64,000 nucleotides of DNA. It comes from Nonomuraea typhae (GTDB lineage Bacteria > Actinomycetota > Actinomycetes > Streptosporangiales > Streptosporangiaceae). This document shows positions 46,114 to 55,090 of the stretch, piece by piece. A program made the position numbers and the translations under genes. The notes under the pieces were generated by a model, which did not search any database, was not told where the DNA came from, and saw nothing but the letters and a program-made list of their open reading frames with translations. Where the stretch lies: the NCBI RefSeq assembly GCF_009760925.1, contig NZ_VRLV01000014.1, positions 232,874 through 296,873 of the forward strand. Reading direction: 5' to 3'. Position 1 is the first letter of the stretch; each line of letters opens with the position of its first letter.

Positions 46114-47091
46114 ATGCACTTACGCCCTGATCTGATCATCCGCTGCGGGAATGCCTTCGCCGGTCTCTGCGCGCCCTACATCGTCCTGGGGGCCACCACA
46201 GTCTTCGCCGACGATCTGATCGTCCCCGATCCGCTCGCCCTCGCGCTGATCGCCATGGCCGCGCTGGCCGCGCTGTGCCTGGCCGTGCGCGGCTACCGGA
46301 TGGCGATCATCTGCACGCCCGCGACCGTCACGGTGCGGGGATGGCTGCGCAACCGCACCATCACGATCGAGGATGTGGCCGACGTCGGCGACCTGCTCGA
46401 GGGCCGTCTGCTGCGGCTGGATGCAAGCGGCCGGCCGCGCACGACGCCGGTCATCGCCTTCGTCACCATCGTGACCGCCCTCAGCCGCACCCAGGCGCAC
46501 CACCTGCAGGCTCAGCAGCATCTGCAGGACTGGGTCGCCCGTCACCAGAGCCACGCGGCCGGCAGGCGGAATGCGGCGGCCCTGGCCCGCCGGCCGGTCA
46601 GGAGCCGTCTGCTCTGGCTGGGCGGAACCTTCGACGACGTGGTCGGCTGGCTGATCATCGCAACGACGGTGACGAGCACGGTGTTCCTCACCCTGGCGCT
46701 GCCGCCGGAGATCCGCGCCGCTCAGGGCATCGGCCTGTCCGGGACGTTCACCGCGGCTGAACTCACCTGTTACGGCACCACCTGTCGCTGGGACGGCACC
46801 TTCCGCTCACACGACGGGGCGGTGAGCAAAAGCGAGGCCTGGCTCTACGGCACCGACGCCGAGCACCTGCAAGCCGGCGACCAGGTCGACGCGCTGGACA
46901 GCGGAGACCCCCGCAAGATCTTCACACCCGGCACCCACCAGCTGCTCTCCCTGACGTTTGCCGCGATCACGACGGTAGCCCTCGGCTGGCACGGACTCCG
47001 GCGCATCACCAGCGCCCGCCGGGAACGACTCACCATCTTGGCCAGGACGGGAAGAAAGCCAAGCGGCCGGGCCGGAAGCCGGCGGCGCTGA
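46114..47091 (+). CDS. Integral membrane protein with PH-like domain
   Basis: AGGAAG precedes the ATG. The 325-residue protein has about four membrane helices: AFAGLCAPYIVLGATTVFA and ALALIAMAALAALCLAV near the start, VVGWLIIATTVTSTVFLTLA near 190, and LLSLTFAAITTVALGW near 285. Between the first two pairs lies a basic cytoplasmic part resembling bacterial PH domains (VTVRGWLRNRTITIEDVADV). An outer loop has the pair CYGTTC. Function is unknown. Confidence 0.72.
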   Translation: MHLRPDLIIRCGNAFAGLCAPYIVLGATTVFADDLIVPDPLALALIAMAALAALCLAVRGYRMAIICTPATVTVRGWLRNRTITIEDVADVGDLLEGRLLRLDASGRPRTTPVIAFVTIVTALSRTQAHHLQAQQHLQDWVARHQSHAAGRRNAAALARRPVRSRLLWLGGTFDDVVGWLIIATTVTSTVFLTLALPPEIRAAQGIGLSGTFTAAELTCYGTTCRWDGTFRSHDGAVSKSEAWLYGTDAEHLQAGDQVDALDSGDPRKIFTPGTHQLLSLTFAAITTVALGWHGLRRITSARRERLTILARTGRKPSGRAGSRRR

Positions 47092-47212
47092 CCTGCCGCG
47101 AGAAGGTGCGGGCGGGCCGCACCACCGGGGGAATCCGCCTCGGCCACAGGACGCTTTGACGCTTGTGCGGTGCCAATGCCGGCATCACACGCCTGGCCTG
47201 TAGCTTCGCTCG

Positions 47213-47960
47213 ACTATGCGGCTCTGCGGTACTCGTTGATCAGACCGCTGACGGCCGGCCGTCGCTGTATTCGAGCCGTGAGATCGACAACCTCGGCCGG
47301 ATCATGCATGGATGGCCGTAGCGACAACGCCTGATGCGGCCGGTGCTGGTTGTAGTGGCGCTCATACTCAGCCAGGACCTATCGCAGGTGCCGCTCGCCA
47401 TGGACCAGAAGGTGATCGAGGCATTCGCGCCGGAGCGTGCCGACGAACCGCTCGGCGAACGCGTCAGCCCGTGGCGAGCGCGGAATCTTGAGCATGCGCA
47501 CGTCCGCCCCGGCGAGCACACCGTCACATCCTCCGCCGCATTTGCCGTCCCTGGCGCGGATCAGGAACTTGAACCCGTCGGCTCGCTCGCCCAGGTCCAT
47601 CAGCAGATTGCGCGCCTGCTGCGCCGTCCAGACACCGGTCGGATCAGCCGTGACACCGAAAATGTGCACACGACGCGTTTCGATCTCCATGACAAACAAC
47701 ACCTACAGGCGCTTGAGGAACACCGTATCGACGTGGAGAAAGTCACACGCCGGCATGCCGGAGGCTTGACAGAGCAGGAACTGGCGCCAGATCGGTGAAA
47801 CCCGACGCGGCCCGGGCCCGAGCCCCGCCGCCAGCACCCGGCGAACCGTCCCCTCTCCCACCCACAACCCAAGACCACGTAGCTCGCCCCGGATGCGCCG
47901 ATGCCCCCATCGTGGATTCTCCCGTGCCAACCAGACGATCAGATCGCGGATCTCCTCAGG
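47213..47960 (-). pseudogene. Integrase-type transposase lacking its N terminus
   Basis: The remnant runs from RENPRWGHRRIRGELRGLGL through the core (ACDFLHVDTVFLKRL, then after a frameshift VMEIETRRVHIFGVTADPTG), ADAFAERFVGTLRRECLDHL, and the tail GLINEYRRAA. It is the best-preserved catalytic half of this transposase type in the window. The missing N-terminal end abuts the broken hydrolase gene. Confidence 0.8.
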
Positions 47961-48420
47961 GCTGTCGCCTGCTCCTCGGTGAGGTCGATGACCGGGTAGC
48001 CGAGCACCACGGCATACGGGCGCTCCTCGTGGTCGATGCCGTCTTTGGAGGTGGCGAGGGTGGCGGCGCGATGGCCGCCGGCGGAGAACCCCATGACGGC
48101 GATCCGCGTGAGCGCCGCGTTCCCGGACGACGCGCACCGCCTGGCGCAGGTCGTTCAAGGGGGCCGGGTGCAGCGGCTCGCGTCTCGGTTCGCCTTCGGC
48201 CACTCGGTAGCGGAGCACGTAGGCGTCGAGGCCCAGCGTGACCAGCCAGCGGGCCACGTCCGTACTCTCATGCTCGGCCAAGCGGGCGTAACCGCCGCCG
48301 GGGCACACCACCACCGCACCCGTGGCCGCGATGTCCGCCGCGTACAGCGTCAGGCCGGGCGGTTCACCGGTGGCTGGGCCGCGAGGAGTCGCCGGCCAGA
48401 GCGGGATGTCGATCACGTGC
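47955..48420 (-). pseudogene. Alpha/beta hydrolase (xylan-esterase-like), broken
   Basis: The N-terminal part is clear: IDIPLWPATPRG, GAVVVCPGGGYARLAEHEST and AYVLRYRVAEGE, with the oxyanion GGGY. After a frameshift near 48120 the other frame carries the nucleophile elbow GFSAGG. The gene then runs straight into transposase sequence. It is inactive through frameshift and truncation. Confidence 0.75.
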
Positions 48421-48777
48421 CGGAACTCCAGCCATGAAAGAACGAACGCCCTCTCAGCTGGCGGCGGACCGCAATGGGCCTTGTCTGGAGCCGACAACGC
48501 CCGTCCAGCGGACGTGCGGCGGGCCACTGCAGTGGTGTGCGACACGAGCCGTTGCGGGCGCGGGTCTGACCGGATCGGCCAGAAATGGCAAGGTATCCGA
48601 CGACGGGCGTTGCCGAACGCGCCAAACGACCACGGGGATCAAAGCTGATGCTGTGTCGTGTCAGCGGCCGTGTCAGCACGGCAACCGCCCGGGATCAGGG
48701 CCGCCGGCGATGGTGGAAGCCATGAACGGCCCTCGCGGCCGAACCAGCTCACCCCGAATCAGGAGCAGAACCCGGCC

Positions 48778-49689
48778 ATGTCCCACGTCCTCTTCCTGCT
48801 GATCCCGCAGGTGCACCTTCTCGAGGTGGCCGGTCCCGCCCAGGTCTTCTCCACCGCGAACGACCTCGGGTACGCGTACACCATCGCCTATGTCGCCGAG
48901 ACCAGCCAGGTCGCCACCGTGCAGGGTCTGACGCTGCCGGCAGCCACCGCCTGGCCGCGGCTGGCGCCGGACGACCTGGTCATCGTACCGGGCTGGCGCG
49001 GCCCGACCCGCCCGCCGGGCGAGCAGACCCTGCGCCGCCTGCGTGACCACCACGCCGCGGGCGGCACGGTCGCCGGCGTGTGCGCGGGCGCCGACGCGCT
49101 CGGCCGTGCCGGGCTGCTGGACGGCCGCCGCTGCGCGGTCCACCACTGCGTCCAGGACGAGTTCGCGCGCCTTTACCCCAAGTCGGAGGTGGTCAAGGAC
49201 TCGCTGTACGTCGAGGACGACAGGGTCATCACGTCGGCAGGCAAGGCCAGCGGCATTGACCTGGCCCTGCACCTGCTGAGCATGCGGCACGGGCCGTACG
49301 CGGCGGGCCAGGTGGCCCGCACCATGCTCGTCCACACCCGCCGTGACGGTACGGCGCCGCAGATCAGCCCGATGCTGCGCCTGCGCTCCCATATGGACGA
49401 GACGGTGCACCGCATCCAGGACCTGATCGAGTCCCGCTTCACCGAGCGGCTCCCGCTGAGCCTGCTGGCCAAGGCGGCAGGCTGCAGTGAACGGACCGTG
49501 ACCCGGCTGTTTCGCCGGGCGACCGGGCTCACCCCCTTGGCCTACCAGAGCGCGCTGCGCCTGGAACGTGCCGAACACCTCCTGCGCCGGGGCGCCACCG
49601 CCGAGGTCGCCGCCCGGGAGGCCGGCTTCGCGGATGCCAGGATGCTGCGCAGGCTGCGGGCGCGGGCCGGGGCTCCGGATCATCCCTGA
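48778..49689 (+). CDS. GlxA-type regulator (DJ-1/PfpI plus AraC domain)
   Basis: From the ATG at 48778 the product has 303 residues. Residues 1-165 form a DJ-1/PfpI-like sensor domain with the nucleophile-elbow cysteine in VAGVCAGADALG. Residues 205-300 form an AraC helix-turn-helix pair (LLAKAAGCSERTVTRLFRRA, EVAAREAGFADARML). Members activate metabolic or stress genes. AGGAG lies somewhat far (about 12 bases) from the start. The gene stands alone; its targets are unknown. Confidence 0.87.
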   Translation: MSHVLFLLIPQVHLLEVAGPAQVFSTANDLGYAYTIAYVAETSQVATVQGLTLPAATAWPRLAPDDLVIVPGWRGPTRPPGEQTLRRLRDHHAAGGTVAGVCAGADALGRAGLLDGRRCAVHHCVQDEFARLYPKSEVVKDSLYVEDDRVITSAGKASGIDLALHLLSMRHGPYAAGQVARTMLVHTRRDGTAPQISPMLRLRSHMDETVHRIQDLIESRFTERLPLSLLAKAAGCSERTVTRLFRRATGLTPLAYQSALRLERAEHLLRRGATAEVAAREAGFADARMLRRLRARAGAPDHP

Positions 49690-50014
49690 ATCGGGAGGCG
49701 CCCAGGTCGTTCGTCAGAGATGGCGGACGGCCTGGCGAAGGCCCGGATCATGTCGGTTCCGCCTCGCCGCGCCATGTGAGGTCGCAGTCCAGCGCGGCCA
49801 TGTCGTGGATGGCAGCCAGGCGATGTCCGGCCGGGTCCGCCGCAACCACCCGATCCCGGTGTGTAGCCGGCGCCCGCCGTTGCCTGCTGCAACGCCCTGC
49901 TTCAGGGCTCGCGGCATCCGAGCGGAGGGCCTCGATCGGCGCCGGTGCGGATCTCCGCACGATGCCCTTGATAGCCCTGGCGGGACTTCGGCCGTATCCG
50001 CCCAGTGCCGATGA
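49690..50014. other. Intergenic, nothing recognised
   Basis: The stretch separates the converging GlxA-type gene and the secreted protein gene. No credible gene or strong hairpin was seen. Confidence 0.5.
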
Positions 50015-50443
50015 TCAGGACAGGACGGAGGAGAAGCCGTCGAGCCGGACCCAGGTGATCTTGCTGGCTGTGGTGCCGCCGAGCACGATGAGGACGCCCC
50101 TGACGTCGGCCTCTACGCGGCACACGCTCAGCCCGTTGTGGTTGTTGCGCGGGCACAGTCCGCGGGTCAGTTTGGGCACGCGCAGCCCGCTGGGCAGCGT
50201 GCCCAGCGGGCTGTCGGCGGTGTAGGAGACGTGGGCGCCGCCGCGTAGCTGCAGGAAGTCGGTGCCAGCGACGCGTACCACCCGCGCCTGGGGCGGGGCG
50301 TCGGCGAAGGCATTGGCGGCGCCGGTGAGCGTGATGGGTTTCCACGCGGACACGACCTCGGCGTCAGAGACCCCAGGAGCGAGGGCGACGGCGGGAAGGG
50401 CGGCGGCCGCGGTGAGCAGAGTGCGGCGGGTGGGAGATCGCAT
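50015..50443 (-). CDS. Tat-exported small protein
   Basis: The 142-residue product starts MRSPTRRTLLTAAAALPAVA, a twin-arginine signal. The mature part (FLQLRGGAHVSYTAD, LRVPKLTRGLCPRN, GLSVCRVEADVRGVLIVLGG, WVRLDGFSSVLS) matches in pattern the last 130 residues of the upstream protein. GGAAG precedes the ATG and the gap to the upstream stop is five bases, so the two are translated together. Its function is unknown; surface binding is plausible. Confidence 0.75.
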   Translation of the reverse strand: MRSPTRRTLLTAAAALPAVALAPGVSDAEVVSAWKPITLTGAANAFADAPPQARVVRVAGTDFLQLRGGAHVSYTADSPLGTLPSGLRVPKLTRGLCPRNNHNGLSVCRVEADVRGVLIVLGGTTASKITWVRLDGFSSVLS

Positions 50444-50448
50444 GAGGG

Positions 50449-51663
50449 TCACTTCCAGGCGGCGGTGAAGCTGTCGAGGTCGATCCAGGACAGCGGGTGG
50501 GCGGAGCTGGCGCCATGGACCCGGAGCTGGCCGGAGGGGGTCGCTTCGACCTGACAGGCGGCGTTGCCATAGCTCATGTTGCGCGGTACGGCGGCGCGCA
50601 CCGGCAGGCTCGGGGTCAGCCAGGGCGACAGGACGGCGACGACGGCCGGCCCGCTCAGGTTCGGGCAGCTGAGCGAGCCGCGCAGCTGGAGCTGCGTCAG
50701 CCCATCGACGCTGATCAGCCGGGCGCGGGGCATCCGTGCGCCCGTGTGACCCTCGAAGCCGTCGGCTAGCGTGAGGTTGCTCCAGTCGGCCAGCACCTTC
50801 ACACCCTGCACCGGCGGATCGGAGGTGAAGGCGCACACGCTGGCCTGCCGTCCCGGCCCGGGGGCGTCGCCGCTGAAGCCGAACAGCAGCCGCACCCGAT
50901 CCCCCAGCGGCTCGACGGCCAGCCCCTCCGGCTCGCGGACCGGCAGACCGGGCAACGCGGTGACAGGGGTGACGACAGGAGTGCGGCCCGGGTCGCGCCA
51001 GGAGACGAGCGAGATGCGGGCGTTACTGTCCTCGAAGGAGTCCGACGGGTCACCGTTGTAGAGATAGAGCAGGTCGCCGACGGTGGCGAACCCCTGGAAG
51101 GTGCCCACGACCGACGGCGGGTGCGCGATGGTGGCGGCAGGAGTTCCGGAGACCTTGCCGGTGGCCGGGTTGATGGGGTGGCGGCTGTAGAAGTAACCGG
51201 AGGGGGTGCGGAAGCGCAGCGTGAGCCAGTTGCCGATCGGATCGACGGCGGGTGCGCACGTGAGGGTGTCCGAAGCGGGCGAGTAGGGCTTGGTCAGGAC
51301 ATCAGAGGTCATGTCGATGCTGCGGCCGGGCAGATAGGGGAAGCGGGTGACCCGGGTGCCGAAGCCCTTGCGGAGGGGGCCGGCCTCAGACCACAGATGG
51401 GTACGGCCGGCGATGTGCTGAGCACCGATCTGGTAACCGTGCCCGAAACCGTCCAGGTGCATCCAGTCCAGCACCTTCCCGGTGGTGGCTGAGACCCGGT
51501 TGACGCAGAGGTTACCCAGCTCGTCGGCGGTGCCGGCGTCGCGTAGCTGGACGAGGTACAGCTCATGCGTGACCGGGTCGACGGCCGGCGACTGCATGGC
51601 GGGGCCGTGGTGCAGCCTCGTGTCCGCGAGTACGCGTGACCAGGGGCCGGATAAGTCGAACAT
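50449..51663 (-). CDS. Beta-propeller protein of the phage-tail/TagC-like type
   Basis: The ATG at 51663 gives 404 residues starting MFDLSGPWSRVLADTRLHHG, as in actinobacterial proteins annotated as teichoic-acid biosynthesis C or phage receptor-binding-like; an ATG at 51717 is also possible. Residues 1-280 show propeller blades (PAVDPVTHELYLVQLRDA). Residues 280-404 are a separate module that recurs in the next gene (LTQLQLRGSLSCPN, NAACQVEATPSGQLRVHG). No signal peptide is obvious, and no enzyme activity is claimed. Confidence 0.75.
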   Translation of the reverse strand: MFDLSGPWSRVLADTRLHHGPAMQSPAVDPVTHELYLVQLRDAGTADELGNLCVNRVSATTGKVLDWMHLDGFGHGYQIGAQHIAGRTHLWSEAGPLRKGFGTRVTRFPYLPGRSIDMTSDVLTKPYSPASDTLTCAPAVDPIGNWLTLRFRTPSGYFYSRHPINPATGKVSGTPAATIAHPPSVVGTFQGFATVGDLLYLYNGDPSDSFEDSNARISLVSWRDPGRTPVVTPVTALPGLPVREPEGLAVEPLGDRVRLLFGFSGDAPGPGRQASVCAFTSDPPVQGVKVLADWSNLTLADGFEGHTGARMPRARLISVDGLTQLQLRGSLSCPNLSGPAVVAVLSPWLTPSLPVRAAVPRNMSYGNAACQVEATPSGQLRVHGASSAHPLSWIDLDSFTAAWK

Positions 51664-51717
51664 GCGGGAGATCGTACAAGGGATGATCAAGACGGAGGCG
51701 GCGGGAGCGTGTGGCAT

Positions 51718-52306
51718 GGCCGTACCACCGCCGTCCCCGAAGTCGCCTCCAGCAGCTCGCGCAGATTGACACCGAGGTCTGCCAGCGCTGTTCACAGGGC
51801 TTAGAGGCTCTCCGCTCGGGTCCGCTGCGCGGTTGGTATCGCCTGACTGGATCGGTCCGAAAGATGGCCAGATATCCGAGGACGGGGCGTCGTTGAAACG
51901 CACAAGCCCTGATCGCGCGTTGATCCGTTCCATCGTCGGCCAGGGGTCATGTCACTACTTCACGGTTGCGACTTTGCTGGAGTGGTATCACCCCGGCAAG
52001 CAGATGGTCGGTGGCACCACCCGAACATCGCGATCTGCAGACCCTCGGCGTCATCGAGGCCGCGTCTTGCGCCTAGAAGCAGTTCCAGAAAGATCGGTAT
52101 TACCGTTCTTGTCAGGGAGTTCCGCATCGAGAAGGAAGCGGCGCTACCGGTCAACCTCCGGGCCGATCTGGACATGCATAAAGCACTGCCCCACTTGATG
52201 ACCTGGCCGTTCGCCTCTCGGAGCGCCCCGCCTCGGAAGGCGTCTGTTTTGCGGTAAACAATGCCCATATGTCACTCTTCTCCTCCGATTGATGAGAGGA
52301 GGAAAC
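51718..52306. other. Upstream region of two divergent genes
   Basis: About 590 bases without a credible gene. It must contain the promoters of the propeller gene (minus) and of the LysR pair (plus). The ribosome site GAGGAGG at 52295-52301 sets the LysR start. Confidence 0.55.
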
Positions 52307-53194
52307 GTGGAGCTGCGCGATATAGAGATCTTTTTGACGCTGGCCGATGAGCTGCATTTCGGCCGTACCGCCGAACGGCTCCATGTGTCGCCCGCCCGGG
52401 TGAGCCAGGCGATCAAGAAGCAGGAACGCGGCATCGGTGCCGAGTTGTTCCACCGCGACAGCCGCAACGTCCGCCTGACCCTCGCCGGAGAGCAGCTCCG
52501 GAAGGATCTGGCCCCGATCTACCAGGGGCTCAAGGACAGCATGGAGCGGGCCAGGCTGGCCGCCCAGGGCAAGACCGGCGTGTTGCGCATCGGCACGATC
52601 TCCGTCAACAACTACGAACTGCGCCGCTACTGGGAGACCTTCCGCACCCGGCACCCGCAGTGGGGCCTACGTCTGGGGATCGCCCCCTGGATCGACCCCT
52701 TCGATGGACTGCGCCGCGGCGAGATGGACATGTTGCTCACCTGGCTGCCCGTGCTGGAGCCTGACCTCATCGTGGGGCCGACGATGTTCACCGACGGCCG
52801 GGTGCTGACGCTCGCCGTGGACCACGAGCTGGCCGGCCGTACCAGGGCCACGATCGAGATGCTCGGCGACTTCCCGCTTCCGCTCGCCAAGTCGGCCCCT
52901 GACTACTGGCTCGAGGCATACACACCGCGGCAGACCCCCGAGGGCAACCGCATCGAGCCCGGGCTGGTGGTCGCCAGCAACGACGAGCTCTACTCCTTCC
53001 TCGGCATGGGCGAGATCATCAATGCGTCTCCCGCGCACGTGGCCCGGTACTTCGCCCGCCCGGACCTCGTCCACGTGCCCATGCCCGACATGCACGCGCT
53101 GGACTACGGCCTGGTCTGGCGAGGAGAGTCGGAGAACGACATGATCAGCGCCTTCGCACAAGTCGTCCGCGACCTCGGCCCGCTGGACTCGTGA
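52307..53194 (+). CDS. LysR-type regulator, first of a tandem pair
   Basis: GAGGAGG lies six bases before the GTG at 52307, which is preferred over the ATGs at 52289 and 52292. The 295-residue product has the LysR helix-turn-helix at 1-60 (IEIFLTLADELHFGRTAERL then HVSPARVSQAIKKQE) and a periplasmic-binding-protein-like sensor domain after residue 85. The ligand is unknown. The next gene is a close copy starting four bases after the stop. Confidence 0.9.
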   Translation: MELRDIEIFLTLADELHFGRTAERLHVSPARVSQAIKKQERGIGAELFHRDSRNVRLTLAGEQLRKDLAPIYQGLKDSMERARLAAQGKTGVLRIGTISVNNYELRRYWETFRTRHPQWGLRLGIAPWIDPFDGLRRGEMDMLLTWLPVLEPDLIVGPTMFTDGRVLTLAVDHELAGRTRATIEMLGDFPLPLAKSAPDYWLEAYTPRQTPEGNRIEPGLVVASNDELYSFLGMGEIINASPAHVARYFARPDLVHVPMPDMHALDYGLVWRGESENDMISAFAQVVRDLGPLDS

Positions 53195-53198
53195 CCTG

Positions 53199-54080
53199 GT
53201 GGAACTGCGCGATATTGAGATCTTCCTGACTCTAGCCGATTTGCTGCACTTCGGCCGCACCGCCGAGCGGCTCCACGTGTCGGTGGCCAGGGTGAGCCAG
53301 GCGATCAAGAAGCAGGAGCGGGGCATCGGTGCCGAGCTCTTCTACCGTGACAGCCGCAATGTACGGCTGACGCCCGCCGGAGAGCAGCTCCGGAAGGACC
53401 TCACCCCGATCTACCAGGGCCTCAAGGACAGCATGGAGCGGGCCAGGCTGGCCGCCCAGGGCAAGACCGGCGTGCTGCGCATCGGCATGATCCCGGCCAA
53501 CGCCCATGACCTGCGCCGCTACTGGGAGACCTTCCGTACCCGGCACCCGCAGTGGGGGCTGCGGCTGCGGCACGCCCCCTTCGTCGAGCCCTTCGCCGGG
53601 CTGCGCCGAGGCGACGTCGACATGCTGGTTACCTGGCTGCCCGTCCACGAGCCTGACCTGATCATGGGGCCGACGATGTTCGCCGAGCGGCGGGTGCTGG
53701 CCGTCTCCGTCGATCATGAGCTGGCCGGCCGCTCCTCGGCCACGATCGAGATGCTGGGCGACTTCCAGGTGGCACGCGGCAAGCCCATCCCCGATTACTG
53801 GGCCGAGAGCTACACACCGTGGCACACGCCCAGAGGCAACATCATCGAGCGGAGCGCGGAGATCGAGAACGTCGACGACATCTTCACCCTCATCAGCGCC
53901 GGTGAGATCGTCAACGTCTTCCCCGTGCATGTGAGCCGCTACTGGAACCGGCCGGACATGGACTGGCTGCCCATCCCCGACATGCCCGCGCTGGACTACG
54001 GCCTGGCCTGGCGCGGCGAGGCGGAGAACGACATGATCCGCGCCTTCGCCCAGGTCGTCCGCGACCTGGGCGCTCTCTGA
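53199..54080 (+). CDS. LysR-type regulator, second of a tandem pair
   Basis: The 293-residue protein differs little from its neighbour in the DNA-binding part (AERLHVSVARVSQAIKKQER) and more in the sensor domain around residues 185-240, where ligand contacts are expected. The GTG start follows the previous TGA by four bases, so translation is probably coupled. The pair could bind the same sites and respond to different ligands. Confidence 0.9.
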   Translation: MELRDIEIFLTLADLLHFGRTAERLHVSVARVSQAIKKQERGIGAELFYRDSRNVRLTPAGEQLRKDLTPIYQGLKDSMERARLAAQGKTGVLRIGMIPANAHDLRRYWETFRTRHPQWGLRLRHAPFVEPFAGLRRGDVDMLVTWLPVHEPDLIMGPTMFAERRVLAVSVDHELAGRSSATIEMLGDFQVARGKPIPDYWAESYTPWHTPRGNIIERSAEIENVDDIFTLISAGEIVNVFPVHVSRYWNRPDMDWLPIPDMPALDYGLAWRGEAENDMIRAFAQVVRDLGAL

Positions 54081-54088
54081 CGAACAGT

Positions 54089-54116
54089 CGGCCGGGCCCC
54101 TGCAGCGGCCCGGCCG
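54089..54116. terminator. Strong GC hairpin after the LysR pair
   Basis: CGGCCGGGCC and GGCCCGGCCG pair perfectly around eight bases. It lies nine bases after the LysR stop and just before the end of a minus-strand remnant. No T-run follows, as is common in actinomycetes. Confidence 0.75.
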
Positions 54117-54121
54117 TCCGC

Positions 54122-54402
54122 CTACTTGATCAGGTACGGCGTCGCCGGCCGAGCCAGCGAAGCACGCACTTTGGCTGACACCACGGTCAGCCAGATGAGC
54201 CCCAGCCCCGCTCCGGCGGTGAACGCCATCACGGTGGCCGAAGACCCGGCGAACCCGGCCAGCAGGCCGACCGGCACGAGCCGGCAGGCGATCGAGCAGC
54301 GCCGCCTGAACGGCGGCGTCGGGAAAGCCCGCCCCTGGACCAGCGCCACGCCCAGGAACCACGGGCCCGCGGCGATCCCGCAGGCCAGCAGGATCTTGTC
54401 AT
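54122..54402 (-). pseudogene. DUF998-type membrane protein remnant
   Basis: The start region (LLACGIAAGPWFLGVALVQG) is followed abruptly by GLLAGFAGSSATVMAFTAGA and the tail GLGLIWLTVVSAKVRASLA, so the middle of a six-helix protein is missing. No proper start codon precedes it. Confidence 0.6.
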
Positions 54403-54668
54403 GCCGGCCGGTAGGTCAGGTCGAGCACGCCGGTGGCGAAGGTGAGCGACTGGGTGAGCGTCAGCGGCACCCGGGCGCCCTCGGGGAACAGCCGGCGGCC
54501 GCTGCCCACGACGATCGGGTGCACCATCAGCCGCAGCTCGTCGCCGAGCCCGGCCGCCAGCAGCGCCTGGCCCTGACCGCCGTGCTCACCTTCTCGTTCA
54601 TGGAGAGTCTCGGGCGACTCCACGACGCCGTCCGGCGAGACGGACAGCTCGGCAACGATCTTCCTCAT
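54399..54668 (-). pseudogene. Dihydrofolate-reductase-like (RibD C-terminal family), internally deleted
   Basis: The 89-residue frame joins the family's N terminus (MRKIVAELSVSPDGVVESPE) to its C terminus (DELRLMVHPIVVGSGRRLFP then LTYRP). The middle of about 90 residues, including most of the nucleotide site, is gone although the frame is kept. It overlaps the DUF998 remnant. Confidence 0.75.
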
Positions 54669-55090
54669 GGTTTCTCCCTCGGGGCTGAAGTGGTGGGTGA
54701 TTCAGACGGACTTGCGCAGGTGGGCCGCAGCCAGGGAGATCCAGCCCGTCGCGTTCATGACTTCGGTGGCGAGCGTCACCGAGCCCGCCTGCCCGCCGGT
54801 GATCGCCCAGCCGTCACCCCCGATCACGGCCAGGCCACCCAGGTGCCGCCGGGCTTGCTATCCAGGGCCTTACCGAACCCGAAGGAGCCGGCGATGAGCA
54901 ACGAGCCGACGACGGGCATGGCGGCCACGGCGGAGGTGAACAGCGTCCGGGTGAAGGAATTGCCGCGGGTGGAGGTGTGGCTGGAGGGTAAGGGTGGTGG
55001 TCATGTTCCCGGTTCCCTTCGCGGTCTGCCGTTGCACGACCGTAAGGAGTCCAGCCTCAAGGCGTACAGCTGCGAGGTGCTCAGCTCTGT
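54669..55090. other. Gap with possible membrane-protein scrap
   Basis: A minus-strand frame near 54850-54990 (FTSAVAAMPVVGSLLIAGSF) looks like one membrane helix, but no gene can be assembled. Confidence 0.35.
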
